From the NCBI GenBank assembly GCA_934202005.1, contig CAKPXP010000001.1, positions 372,001 to 436,000 on the forward strand: 64,000 nucleotides of DNA, written 5' to 3'. Shown here piece by piece: positions 1 to 7,778 of this stretch. The notes under the pieces were generated by a model. That model worked only from the letters and a program-made list of their open reading frames with translations, was not told the origin of the DNA and searched no databases. Position numbers and translations under genes: made by a program. Source of the DNA: an uncultured Selenomonas sp. (GTDB lineage: Bacteria > Bacillota > Negativicutes > Selenomonadales > Selenomonadaceae). The first letter of the stretch is position 1, and each line of letters begins with the position of its first letter.

Positions 1-350
1 GCGCGGTCAAGGCGGGCGGCATCACTGTGACGATGGAGATGTCGGAGGACATCGAGGAGCTCGATGTCTCGTTCCCCTGCCTGCTGACCGTGCAGAAGGA
101 CATCATGCAGCCGCGGCTTCCTTCCTATAAACTCAAGCAGGCGACGAAGGATCGTAAGATCACCGTCTATACCTTCCAGGATATGGAGGATCAGGACGAG
201 CACCATTACGGACTGAACGGCTCGGCAACGCAGGTGCAGCGCATTTTCCCGCCGACGTCTGACAAGGAGCAGAGGACGATCGAAGGGACGAGTGCAGAGG
301 CGGCACAGCAGGTGCTGGATCTTTTGAAGCAGAAGAAATTCATCGCGTGA
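1..350 (+). CDS. etfB: Electron transfer flavoprotein beta subunit, C-terminal part (cut by window start)
   Basis: The frame is open from the first base and codes for about 115 C-terminal residues of an EtfB/FixA protein. The visible part shows the family's C-terminal pattern: a stretch reading DVSFPCLLTVQ, then a PRLPSYKLKQA segment, and an ending of the EGTSAEAAQQVLDLL type. EtfB binds FAD or AMP and shuttles electrons with EtfA. The etfA gene follows after 18 bases, and a GlcD/LctD-type FAD dehydrogenase follows that, so this is probably the EtfB part of a lactate dehydrogenase-Etf complex. The start codon lies outside the window. Confidence 0.9.
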   Translation, partial: AVKAGGITVTMEMSEDIEELDVSFPCLLTVQKDIMQPRLPSYKLKQATKDRKITVYTFQDMEDQDEHHYGLNGSATQVQRIFPPTSDKEQRTIEGTSAEAAQQVLDLLKQKKFIA

Positions 351-368
351 GAGCAGGGGGGAAGAACG

Positions 369-1568
369 ATGGCAAAATTAGTTGTTCATCAGGACAAGAT
401 TGATGATGTGCAGAAATTGATTTCCATCTGCCCGTTCGGCGCGATGGTGGAACATAACGGCAAGGTAGAGGTAACGGCAGCATGCCGCATGTGCCGCCTC
501 TGCGTCAAGAAGGGCCCGAAGGGCGCGATGGAATACGTCGAGGACGAGCCTGTGCCGCAAGTCGACAAGAGCGCATGGCGCGGCATCGCCGTCTACGTCG
601 ATCATGTCGAGGGGAACATCCATCCCGTGACGTTCGAACTTCTCGGCAAGGCGCGGGAGCTCGCGGACAAGATTCATCATCCTGTCTACGCGCTCTTCCT
701 CGGCAATGAGATCGAGGAGCGGGCGGAGGAGCTCCTCCATTATGGGGCGGACAAGGTGTTTGTCTGCGACAAGGAGGAACTGCAGGATTTCAGCATCGAG
801 ACGTATACGACGGCGTTCGAGCAGTTCATCCATGATGTGAAGCCGACGGCCATCCTTGTCGGTGCGACGCCTGTGGGACGCCAGCTGGCACCGCGCGTCG
901 CCGCGCGGTTCCGCACGGGCCTCACGGCAGACTGCACGATTCTCGACATGCACGAGAATACCGACCTCGTCCAGATCCGCCCGGCGTTCGGCGGCAACAT
1001 CATGGCGGAGATCCTCACGCCGAACAGCCGCCCGCAGCTCGCGACCGTGCGCTACAAAGTCATGGACGCGCCGGAGCGCAGCGAGGAGGCAAAGGGCGAA
1101 ATCGTGCCGTTCGATGTACCGACAGAGAAGCTCGGCAGCCGCGTCACGGTTATCGGTATGAAGAAGAAGCCAAAGGAAAAGAGCATCGAGATGGCGGATG
1201 TGCTCGTGGTCGCGGGGCGCGGCGTGAAGAAAAAGGAAGACCTCTCGCTGCTGCGGGAGCTTGCCGATGCCTTGGGCGGCGAGCTCGCCTGCACGCGACC
1301 CTTGGTTGAGGCGGGCTGGCTCGACGCGAAGCATCAGATCGGCCTCTCCGGGCGCACGGTTCGACCGAAACTCATCATTACCTGCGGCGTTTCCGGTGCG
1401 ATCCAGTTCGTTGCGGGCATGGATCATTCCGATACCATTTTCGCCATCAATACCGACCCGAAAGCCTCGATTTTCAAGGCGGCGAATTACGCAGTCATTG
1501 GCGATCTCTATGAAATCGTTCCGCAGCTTCTGACAGGAATCCGCGCGGGGAAAGGGAAAAGGGGATAA
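369..1568 (+). CDS. etfA: Electron transfer flavoprotein alpha subunit with N-terminal 4Fe-4S domain
   Basis: This 399-residue EtfA is longer than the usual 310-330 residues because of an N-terminal ferredoxin-like domain. Cys21, Cys39, Cys42 and Cys45 form a C-x17-C-x2-C-x2-C set likely to hold one 4Fe-4S cluster. The core Etf alpha domain follows, and the C-terminal FAD-binding part contains [10 protein letters not shown] and [12 protein letters not shown]. The ATG follows a GGGGG ribosome site. EtfA proteins with this extension occur in the lactate dehydrogenase/Etf complexes (LctC of Acetobacterium) that couple lactate oxidation by NAD to ferredoxin oxidation. The adjacent lctD-like gene, two bases downstream, supports that role; the bifurcating activity itself is inferred. 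Confidence 0.93.
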   Translation: MAKLVVHQDKIDDVQKLISICPFGAMVEHNGKVEVTAACRMCRLCVKKGPKGAMEYVEDEPVPQVDKSAWRGIAVYVDHVEGNIHPVTFELLGKARELADKIHHPVYALFLGNEIEERAEELLHYGADKVFVCDKEELQDFSIETYTTAFEQFIHDVKPTAILVGATPVGRQLAPRVAARFRTGLTADCTILDMHENTDLVQIRPAFGGNIMAEILTPNSRPQLATVRYKVMDAPERSEEAKGEIVPFDVPTEKLGSRVTVIGMKKKPKEKSIEMADVLVVAGRGVKKKEDLSLLRELADALGGELACTRPLVEAGWLDAKHQIGLSGRTVRPKLIITCGVSGAIQFVAGMDHSDTIFAINTDPKASIFKAANYAVIGDLYEIVPQLLTGIRAGKGKRG

Positions 1569-1570
1569 GT

Positions 1571-2971
1571 ATGTTTCAGAGAGTGACAGAAAACGACTAC
1601 AAAGCGATTGCTGCCATCATTGGCGATGAGGAGCGGGTTCTTTTTGCAGAGACCATCCATGAGGAATACAGCCATGACGAGCTCTCGAGCGAGCATATCT
1701 ATCCTGACATCGTCGTGCGCGTCCAGTCCGCGGAGGAAGTCTCGAAGGTCATGGCCTATGCGTCGGAGCATCATATCGCCGTGACGCCGCGCGGTGCCGG
1801 CACGGGACTTGTCGGCGCGTCCGTGGCAGTCGAGCATGGCATCATGATCGATATGACGCTCATGAACCATATCCTCGAGCTCGATGAGGACAACCTGACG
1901 TTGACCGTAGAGCCGGGCGTCCTGCTCATGGAAATTGCGGCATACGTAGAGGAGCGCGGCTTCCTCTATCCGCCGGATCCCGGTGAGAAATCGGCGACCA
2001 TCGGCGGCAACATCAGCACGAACGCGGGCGGCATGCGCGCTGTGAAATACGGCGTCACGCGCGACTATGTCCGGGGACTCGAGGTCGTGCTTGCAGACGG
2101 CACGATCCTGCATCTCGGCGGCAAGGTCGTTAAGAACAGCTCCGGCTATGACCTCAAGGATATGATCGTCGGCTCGGAGGGCACGCTCGCAATCGTGACG
2201 AAGGCCATCCTCAAGCTCATGCCGTTGCCGCGCAAGCGCGTGAGCCTGCTCATCCCGTTCCCCACGCTCGCGCAGGCCATCGGCACGGTGCCGCGCATCA
2301 TCCGCTCCAAGGCCATCCCGACAGCCATTGAGTTCATGGAACGCGATGTCATCCTCGACTCCGAACAGTATCTCGGCAGGAAGTTCCCGGACAACCAGGC
2401 GGATGCCTACCTGCTGCTACAGTTTGACGGCAATACGATGGAGGAGATCGCCTCCTACTATGATGAGACGGCGCAGATTTGCCTCGAACAGGGCGCCATC
2501 GATATCCTCATTGCGGACACGGAGGAGCGCAACGAGCCGGTATGGAAGTCGCGCGGCGCCTTCCTCGAGGCTATCAAGAGCTCGACGTCCGCGATGGATG
2601 AGGTCGACGTCGTCGTGCCGCGCAACCGCGTGCATGAGTTCGTCGAGTTCGCGCATGCGCTGCCAAAGGAAATCGGCGCGCGCATCAAGCTCTTCGGCCA
2701 CGCCGGCGACGGCAATCTGCACGTCTATGTGCTGCGCGATAAGCTCTCCGATGAGGCGTGGCAGAAGGTCCTCGACCTCGCCATGGAGAAGATGTACGCG
2801 AAAGCCCGCGCACTCGACGGACAAGTTTCCGGTGAGCACGGCATCGGTCTTGCGAAGCGTTCCTATCTCAAACAGTCGCTGCCGCCGGAGCAGATTGCCC
2901 TGATGCAGCGCGTCAAGAAGGCCTTCGATCCGCAGGGCATCCTGAATCCGCATAAGGTCTGCGAGGACTGA
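1571..2971 (+). CDS. lctD: FAD-linked lactate/glycolate dehydrogenase subunit (LctD/GlcD family)
   Basis: This 466-residue protein has the FAD-binding PCMH domain in its N-terminal half ([13 protein letters not shown] and [13 protein letters not shown]) and the FAD-oxidase C-terminal domain, with the metal-site motif [11 protein letters not shown] near residue 375 and [11 protein letters not shown] near residue 420. It oxidises a 2-hydroxyacid, most likely D-lactate, and passes electrons to Etf. It is last in an etfB-etfA-lctD operon with only two bases between etfA and its ATG, and a clear terminator follows. Glycolate oxidase GlcD is the alternative family name; the Etf context favours lactate dehydrogenase. 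Length is normal and no damage is seen. Confidence 0.88.
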   Translation: MFQRVTENDYKAIAAIIGDEERVLFAETIHEEYSHDELSSEHIYPDIVVRVQSAEEVSKVMAYASEHHIAVTPRGAGTGLVGASVAVEHGIMIDMTLMNHILELDEDNLTLTVEPGVLLMEIAAYVEERGFLYPPDPGEKSATIGGNISTNAGGMRAVKYGVTRDYVRGLEVVLADGTILHLGGKVVKNSSGYDLKDMIVGSEGTLAIVTKAILKLMPLPRKRVSLLIPFPTLAQAIGTVPRIIRSKAIPTAIEFMERDVILDSEQYLGRKFPDNQADAYLLLQFDGNTMEEIASYYDETAQICLEQGAIDILIADTEERNEPVWKSRGAFLEAIKSSTSAMDEVDVVVPRNRVHEFVEFAHALPKEIGARIKLFGHAGDGNLHVYVLRDKLSDEAWQKVLDLAMEKMYAKARALDGQVSGEHGIGLAKRSYLKQSLPPEQIALMQRVKKAFDPQGILNPHKVCED

Positions 2972-3023
2972 AGAACGCGCTGAATGAAACCGTGTTTACC
3001 CAACATCACAGCGAGATAGACGA

Positions 3024-3066
3024 AGAACCACCTGCTATAAGCATATGCTTTCGGCAGGTGGTTTTC
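3024..3066 (+). terminator. Rho-independent terminator after lctD
   Basis: A perfect 10-bp stem pairs AACCACCTGC (3026-3035) with GCAGGTGGTT (3054-3063) and is followed by a short T run. It lies 55 bases after the lctD stop codon and closes the etf-lct operon. Confidence 0.85.
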
Positions 3067-3137
3067 TGTTGCGTGCACGAGGGATTTTCCTGGGGCGTAG
3101 TCTCAGGTTATTGGCAGCTAGTATGAGAGAAAATAAT

Positions 3138-3169
3138 ATATTGACATAGATCAATATATATGCTAAAGT
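3138..3169 (+). promoter_or_regulatory. ars promoter with overlapping ArsR-type operator
   Basis: TTGACA (3141-3146), a 17-base spacer and TAAAGT (3164-3169) form a promoter. A perfect palindrome, ATATTGA-N6-TCAATAT (3138-3157), covers the -35 box, as ArsR/SmtB operators commonly do. The arsR gene starts only at 3461; a 183-bp MITE-like element and a short palindrome lie in between, so the transcript would have a leader of roughly 285 nt. The ten-base string ATCAATATAT (3150-3159) recurs just upstream of arsD at 3832-3841, which supports a shared regulator. Confidence 0.65.
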
Positions 3170-3230
3170 CAACGTATCGATAGACATCGATGTGAAAGCG
3201 CTGACGTATGCAGCGTTTTGCTGCAACACA

Positions 3231-3413
3231 TAAGGAATCACTGATTAATTCGTCACCCTGCTTTTGCGTATCTGCACTGTCCTCTCGTCGCCCTACAATC
3301 CTCAGCACAAAACGCGATGGAGCGTTTTGGCTGCTACGCCTCCGGTTTGTCTCCTAGAGAGATACAGCGCATCTACGCAAATTCAGGGCACTTCATTTAA
3401 TCAGCGCTTCCTA
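3231..3413 (+). repeat. MITE-like element, full copy 1 (183 bp)
   Basis: This non-coding element has imperfect terminal inverted repeats: the left end begins AGGAATCACTGATTAATT and the right end, read on the other strand, begins AGGAAGCGCTGATTAAAT. Interior blocks such as CTCTCGTCG, ACAATCCTCAGC, CGGTTTGTCTCC and TACAGCGCATC recur in the copies at 38406-38570 and, inverted, at 27584-27750. It holds no gene of its own. It sits between the ars promoter/operator and the arsR start codon. Confidence 0.75.
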
Positions 3414-3446
3414 AAGGAAGTGCCGGATGAATCAGTTCTTTCTAAA
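3413..3446 (+). repeat. Short solo end-palindrome abutting MITE copy 1
   Basis: This 34-bp imperfect palindrome (AAGGAAGTGC...GATGAATCAGTTC...) resembles two terminal repeats of the MITE-like family joined head to head. It directly follows copy 1 and ends 14 bases before the arsR ATG. Similar 34-bp forms occur alone at 11938-11971 and 37440-37473. Confidence 0.5.
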
Positions 3447-3460
3447 AGGAGGGCGGCTAT

Positions 3461-3778
3461 ATGCAGGGACAGCAGCATGATTTCGTCAAAATCGCGAAAG
3501 CGCTTTCGGATGACAATCGTCTCCGTATCCTGACTTCCTTGCGGGAGGGGGAGAAGTGTGCCTGCGAGCTGTTGACGGATTTGCGCATCTCGCAGCCGAC
3601 GCTGTCGCATCACATGAAGATCCTCTGCGATGCGGGCTTGGTCACCTGCCGTCGGGATCGCCGCTGGGCGTATTACTCGACGGACGCGCGGGAGATCGAC
3701 GCCGTCGCCGAGGAGTTTCAGGCGAGGTTCCGTCCCGTGGCGCAGACTGCGTGCGCTCGCTGTGATGGGAGAGTGTAG
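3461..3778 (+). CDS. arsR: ArsR/SmtB-family metalloregulator
   Basis: This 105-residue winged-helix repressor has the ArsR layout: KALSDDNRLRIL, then the alpha-3 region REGEKCACELLTDL carrying two cysteines (C-x-C), then a recognition helix SQPTLSHHMKIL and a YYSTD wing. The CAC motif sits where ArsR proteins bind arsenite or antimonite. Further cysteines lie near the C-terminus (CARCDG). The ATG follows AGGAGGGCGGCTAT. It lies upstream of arsD-arsA and probably represses both its own far-upstream promoter and the arsD promoter. A MITE-like element lies between the promoter and this start codon. Confidence 0.9.
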   Translation: MQGQQHDFVKIAKALSDDNRLRILTSLREGEKCACELLTDLRISQPTLSHHMKILCDAGLVTCRRDRRWAYYSTDAREIDAVAEEFQARFRPVAQTACARCDGRV

Positions 3779-3782
3779 CGGT

Positions 3783-3812
3783 AAAAAGAAGCGCTTTGCG
3801 CGTTTTCTTTTT
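3783..3812 (+). terminator. Terminator-like hairpin after arsR
   Basis: AAAAAGAA-GCGC (3783-3794) pairs with GCGC-g-TTTTCTTTTT (3798-3812) across a three-base loop. It begins five bases after the arsR stop and would separate arsR from arsDA, which has its own operator-like region. Confidence 0.55.
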
Positions 3813-3845
3813 GATCTACATATTCATATATATCAATATATAAAT
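3811..3845 (+). promoter_or_regulatory. Operator-like AT-rich region upstream of arsD
   Basis: The stretch contains a possible -35 (TTGATC, 3811-3816) and ATCAATATAT (3832-3841), identical to the string inside the ArsR-type operator upstream of arsR. ArsR probably binds here as well. No unambiguous -10 box could be chosen. Confidence 0.4.
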
Positions 3846-3861
3846 CAATGGAGGAATCGTC

Positions 3862-4321
3862 ATGAAGAATATCCGTATTTTTGAACCTGCGATGTGCTGC
3901 GCGACGGGGCTTTGCGGGCCATCCATCGATCCCGAGCTCCTGCGCATTTCTACGCTGCTCTCCTTGTTGAAGGAAAAGGGAATTGTCGTGGAACGATATA
4001 ATCTCACGAGCCATCCGCAGGTATTCGCGCAGAACGAGGCGGTCAAAGAGCTTTTGTCAAAACATGGGACGGCGATTTTGCCCGTGACCATCAGTGGGGA
4101 TGATGGTCACGGGCCGCTATCCGACGAATCAGGAAGTGCTTGCTTGGCTGCAGGTCGATGCGCAGGCCATCGGGTTCAAAGAGGAGCCGGCATGCTGCGC
4201 GGCAGAGACGTCATCTGGCTGCTCTTGCAGCGCAGCGGGATGCACTGCGGATGAGGAAGCGGCAGCGGGCACAGGCTGCTGCTGTTCCGCAGAGGAGGGA
4301 GACCATCATGGAACGATTTGA
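3862..4321 (+). pseudogene. arsD: Arsenic metallochaperone ArsD, frameshifted
   Basis: The first frame (from ATG 3862) gives an ArsD N-terminus with the metal-site pattern MCCATGLCG (Cys12, Cys13, Cys18) up to GTAILPVTIS. The family sequence then continues in another frame (VTGRYPTNQEVLAWLQV and a Cys-rich tail with CC, CSC and CCC clusters) to the stop at 4319-4321, which overlaps the arsA start by 14 bases. Removing one G from the run at 4096-4099 restores a continuous ArsD. The break lies in the loop of a perfect 13-bp inverted repeat (4081-4093 with 4101-4113). ArsD normally hands As(III) to ArsA; whether any full-length product is made is unknown. A sequencing error is possible. Confidence 0.8.
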
Positions 4322-6044
4322 TCCCGCAAGCGTCGTCCAGACGAAATATCTGTTTTTTACTGGGAAAGGCGGGGTGGGCAAGACGTCCACTGCGTGCGCC
4401 ACAGCCGTCTATCTCGCAGACCACGGTAAACGCGTCTTGCTGGTGAGTACGGATCCGGCTTCCAACCTGCAGGATGTGTTTTCTCTGGCCCTGGATCGTA
4501 AGGGAACGGAGATACCACAGGCGCCGGGCCTTTTCGTTGCCAACCTCGATCCCATCAAGGCAGCGGAGGAGTATCGTGAAAGCGTCGTCGCGGCGTACCG
4601 CGGCGTGCTGCCCGAGGCAGCCATCGAGAATATGCGGGAGCAGCTTTCTGGCTCCTGCACAACGGAGATCGCGGCGTTCAACGAGTTCTCCAGCTTCCTG
4701 ACCGACGAGGCGCTGAACAGGCGATACGATCATATCATCTTCGATACCGCGCCGACAGGACATACGCTGCGCCTGCTGCAGCTACCGTCCGCCTGGAGCG
4801 GCTTCATCGAGCAGAGCAAGCATGGAGCTTCCTGCCTCGGACAGCTCTCCGGACTGGCGGACAAAAGAAAGCTCTATGAGACGGCTGTCCGCACCTTGTC
4901 GGACGGAGGCAAGACGACGCTGCTGCTCGTAGCGCGGCTGGAAGAAACGCCGCTGAAAGAAGCGGAGCGTGCGGCTGAGGAATTGCGAGGGCTGGGCATC
5001 TTGCGCCAGGTACTCATCCTCAATGCCGTAGCGCCTCCGGGAGACGATGCGGTTTCGGCGGCGCTCTATGAGAAGCAGCGGCAGGCGCTCGCACAGATGC
5101 CGGAAGGCCTGCGCCGCATGGACTCGTATGAGATTCCACTGCGGGCCTACAATATCACGGGCATCGCACATGTGCGGGATATGCTGCGGACGGATCATCT
5201 GGAGGACGCGCAGGCGGCCGTTCGGGCAAGAGAAGGCCATCGGCTGTCCGATCTTGTTGATGATTTGGCGAGACATCGGAGGAAGGTCATTTTCACGATG
5301 GGCAAAGGCGGTGTCGGCAAGACGACGATTGCCGCCGCCATCGCGCTGGCACTCGCAAAGAGAGGAGAGCGCGTACATCTCGCGACGACGGATCCGGCCG
5401 CACATCTGAAATTCGTCCTCGATGAGGGGAGCGGCATCCGTACGAGCTATATCGACGAAAAGAAGGAACTGAAGAAATATCAGGAGGATGTCATCCGGGA
5501 AGCGATGGCAGGCGGCATCGCACCGGCAGATCTCGACTATATCAAGGAAGATCTGCGGTCTCCCTGTACGCAGGAGATTGCCGTCTTTCGTGCGTTTGCG
5601 GAGATCGTCGCGCAGGCGGAGGACGAGATCGTCGTCATCGACACGGCGCCGACAGGTCATACGCTGCTGCTGCTGGAATCGACAGCAGCATACGACCGCG
5701 AACTGAAGCGCTCGCAGGGGAAGACGCCGGCATCGGTCAAGAAACTGCTGCCGCGTCTGAAGAGCGAGGAGACGGAGACCGTGATCGTCACGCTGCCGGA
5801 GGCGACGCCCGTCTACGAGGCGGAGCGGCTGCGCGAGGATCTGCAGCGCGCGCAGCTGCAGGTGAGATGGTGGGTGGTCAACCACTCTTTCCTGGGACTG
5901 GAGACAAAAAATCCGCTTCTGCGCGCACGAGCTGCGCAGGAAGCGGCGTGGATTGATGAAGAGAACCGCAAAGCCAGCGGACGGGAAGTGCTCATCCCCT
6001 GGAAAGCGGAATCGCTGAAGGGTGCGGCGCTGCTGTCACTTTGA
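4308..6044 (+). CDS. arsA: Arsenical pump-driving ATPase ArsA
   Basis: This 578-residue protein is a tandem duplication of the ArsA/GET3 ATPase. The P-loops GKGGVGKTS (residues 19-27) and GKGGVGKTT (about 332-340) head the two halves, and each half has the DTAPTGHTL signature (about residues 146 and 445). Cysteines in SGSCTTE (Cys117) and SPCTQE (Cys420), with another in ASCLGQL, match the As/Sb-binding thiols of the family. The chosen ATG follows AGAGGAGGGAGACC and overlaps the arsD end; the same frame stays open further upstream but shows no family similarity there. ArsA energises an ArsB or Acr3 pump, but neither gene is in this window. Confidence 0.93.
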   Translation: MERFDPASVVQTKYLFFTGKGGVGKTSTACATAVYLADHGKRVLLVSTDPASNLQDVFSLALDRKGTEIPQAPGLFVANLDPIKAAEEYRESVVAAYRGVLPEAAIENMREQLSGSCTTEIAAFNEFSSFLTDEALNRRYDHIIFDTAPTGHTLRLLQLPSAWSGFIEQSKHGASCLGQLSGLADKRKLYETAVRTLSDGGKTTLLLVARLEETPLKEAERAAEELRGLGILRQVLILNAVAPPGDDAVSAALYEKQRQALAQMPEGLRRMDSYEIPLRAYNITGIAHVRDMLRTDHLEDAQAAVRAREGHRLSDLVDDLARHRRKVIFTMGKGGVGKTTIAAAIALALAKRGERVHLATTDPAAHLKFVLDEGSGIRTSYIDEKKELKKYQEDVIREAMAGGIAPADLDYIKEDLRSPCTQEIAVFRAFAEIVAQAEDEIVVIDTAPTGHTLLLLESTAAYDRELKRSQGKTPASVKKLLPRLKSEETETVIVTLPEATPVYEAERLREDLQRAQLQVRWWVVNHSFLGLETKNPLLRARAAQEAAWIDEENRKASGREVLIPWKAESLKGAALLSL

Positions 6045-6063
6045 GCGGCGGCAGATTGATAAA

Positions 6064-6100
6064 GGAGACTGCGTGCGTCAGGCAGCGGTCTCTGCTTTTT
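6064..6100 (+). terminator. Possible terminator of arsA overlapping the MFS gene end
   Basis: GGAGACTGC (6064-6072) can pair with GCAGCGGTCTC (6082-6092) with one bulged pair, and five T follow at 6096-6100. It lies 20 bases after the arsA stop and overlaps the 3' end of the convergent gene. Confidence 0.4.
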
Positions 6101-7265
6101 GCGTGCGCGCATTTTCTGGATAAGGCGTTGCGGCGGCAACAAAGATGGAGAGGATGAGCGGCAGCGTCGTGAGGAGCAGGGCCGGGGCGAGGCCGATCTG
6201 GTCGGCGATGGCTGCCGTGAGGGCGGCGCCGAGGCTGCCGAAGCCGAAGGAGAGGCCCATCATCATGCCCGAGGCCATGCCGGCGCTGCCGGGCATCGCG
6301 CGCTGTGCCCAGACGATGGAGCTCGGCTGGGAGGCGATGAGGAAAGCGCCGGAGAGGAAGAGCGCGAGCAGCGAAAGCGGCGCTGTGCCCGCGTGCGTGA
6401 AGAAATAAGCGGTCGGCGCGACGGCGAGGATGAGTGCGCCGAGGATGATGCGCTTGTGGCCGAAGCGGTCGCCGAGCATGCCGCCCGTGATGCCGCCGCA
6501 CGCGCAGCCGGTGAGGAAGAGCGTGAGGAGCGTGCCGGAGATCATCGCGGAGTAGCCGGCGCTCACGAGCAGCAGCGGCAGGAAGGTCGAGACGGCGACA
6601 TGCGTCCAGCAGCGCAGTCCCATCGCGATGTTGAGACGGACGACGGAAGGATTCTGCAGCATCTTGCGGAGCGGCAGGCGGTCAGAGGGAGATGTCTCCT
6701 GTATCGTCGAGAAGCGGGCGAGCCCGGAATACGCGTAAAGCCCCATCATGCAGAGGCTCGGCAGGATGAGCCAGGGAAGTGCGGAGAGCGGCAGGGCCTG
6801 CGTATAGGCGACGATGACGACGGGCGCGAACGCGAAGCCGATGTTGCCGCCTGCCACATAGAGCGACATGGACTGTCCTTGGTGGCCGGCAGGCGCGACC
6901 TTGGCGACGAGCGAGGAGCCGAGCGGGTGGAAGGCGGAGACAGAGAGCCCCGTGAGCGCGATCAACAGGAAGAGCATCGCCTTCGTCGTGAGAAAACCGA
7001 TCGTGCAGATGCAGATGGCGCCGAAGGGGATGACGGGGATGAGCAGCCAGCTCATGCGGTGGCGATCCATGAGAAAGCCGAACACCGGCTGCATCATGTT
7101 GCTCGCGATGCTCATGACCATGACGAGTAGCCCGGAGAGTGTGAGCGAGAGGTCGAGCCGCGGCATGATGATGGGCAGCAGCACCGGCAGGAAGTTGCAG
7201 TAGAAATCGTTGAAGAGATGGCCAAGCGCCAGTAAGACAACAGAAACACGGGCGGAAAACCGCAT
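6078..7265 (-). CDS. MFS transporter, fosmidomycin-resistance (Fsr)-like
   Basis: This 395-residue membrane protein has about twelve hydrophobic segments. Its N-terminus (LGHLFNDFYCNFLPVLLP) and the GFLMDRHR loop after helix 2 are typical of Fsr-type major facilitator exporters, and the middle contains FHPLGSSLVAKVAP. It probably exports a small molecule with the proton gradient; the substrate is unknown. I chose the ATG at 7265 because AAAGGA lies 11 bases upstream, rather than the in-frame ATG at 7277 that overlaps that ribosome site. It converges on arsA, and nothing in the sequence ties it to arsenic. Confidence 0.8.
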   Translation of the reverse strand: MRFSARVSVVLLALGHLFNDFYCNFLPVLLPIIMPRLDLSLTLSGLLVMVMSIASNMMQPVFGFLMDRHRMSWLLIPVIPFGAICICTIGFLTTKAMLFLLIALTGLSVSAFHPLGSSLVAKVAPAGHQGQSMSLYVAGGNIGFAFAPVVIVAYTQALPLSALPWLILPSLCMMGLYAYSGLARFSTIQETSPSDRLPLRKMLQNPSVVRLNIAMGLRCWTHVAVSTFLPLLLVSAGYSAMISGTLLTLFLTGCACGGITGGMLGDRFGHKRIILGALILAVAPTAYFFTHAGTAPLSLLALFLSGAFLIASQPSSIVWAQRAMPGSAGMASGMMMGLSFGFGSLGAALTAAIADQIGLAPALLLTTLPLILSIFVAAATPYPENARTQKAETAA

Positions 7266-7379
7266 GAAATATCGCATCCTTTCTTTTCGATCAATCGTTA
7301 AGATGGTTTTATCATTATAGAAAGAATGCGAATTTCTGTCAAATTCTCGGAAATCTTTCAGAAACGCGGGTGTGGGCTA

Positions 7380-7408
7380 TTGGTTTTTCCTGCTGGTCTT
7401 GCTATAAT
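7380..7408 (+). promoter_or_regulatory. Sigma-70-type promoter for the ACT/UPF0210 pair
   Basis: TTGGTT (7380-7385), a 17-base spacer and a perfect TATAAT (7403-7408). The ACT-domain gene starts 83 bases after the -10 box. Confidence 0.65.
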
Positions 7409-7491
7409 AATAGATACATCTTTGTATCTGTGCATTGTCTCCATGACTTTTGGGAGTGCACAAAGTGTCGCTGTGAAGGAGAAATGTCTCA

Positions 7492-7764
7492 ATGAAATTA
7501 GTCGTTACCATCGTCGGCAAGGATCGCGTCGGCATCATCGCCACGGTGAGCTCCGTCCTTGCGGAGAACAATGTCAACATCCTCAATATCAACCAGAACA
7601 TCATGGAAGGCTTCTTCAACATGGTCATGATCGCCGAGATGAGCGAGGACAGCAAGCTGAAGCTCGGCGAGCTGCAGAAGGTCCTCAAGGACAAGGGCGA
7701 GGAAATGGGGCTTGACATCAAGGCCCAGCACATGGACATCTTCAATGTCACGCACAACGTCTGA
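7492..7764 (+). CDS. ACT-domain protein, UPF0237 family
   Basis: This 90-residue protein is a single ACT domain: [20 protein letters not shown] at the start, then [19 protein letters not shown], the usual pattern of a small-molecule-sensing beta-alpha-beta fold. Relatives are annotated as GcvR-like or UPF0237. The partner UPF0210 gene starts 14 bases downstream, an arrangement seen in many Firmicutes. ACT domains bind amino acids or similar ligands; the ligand here is unknown. The ATG follows GAAGGAGAAATGTCTCA. Confidence 0.88.
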   Translation: MKLVVTIVGKDRVGIIATVSSVLAENNVNILNINQNIMEGFFNMVMIAEMSEDSKLKLGELQKVLKDKGEEMGLDIKAQHMDIFNVTHNV

Positions 7765-7778
7765 GGAGGCTTCTTCAT

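Noticed and set aside
378..1427. Long minus-strand frame opposite etfA
   Set aside because: etfA is certain from its motifs; the antisense product is Arg/Ala-rich without any domain.
2972..3000. Possible fourth short end-palindrome right after lctD (AGAACGCGCTGAATGAAACC)
   Set aside because: It shares the GCTGAATGAA core but lacks the matching right arm ending in TTCCT, so similarity could be chance.
4140..4307. N-terminal extension of arsA by 56 codons
   Set aside because: The extension overlaps the arsD C-terminal region and is basic, with no ArsA similarity. A good ribosome site precedes ATG 4308.
6099..7130. 343-codon plus-strand frame opposite the MFS gene
   Set aside because: Its composition (Glu, Arg, Asp, Gly, Ala) is that of a shadow, and the MFS product on the other strand has a clear fold.
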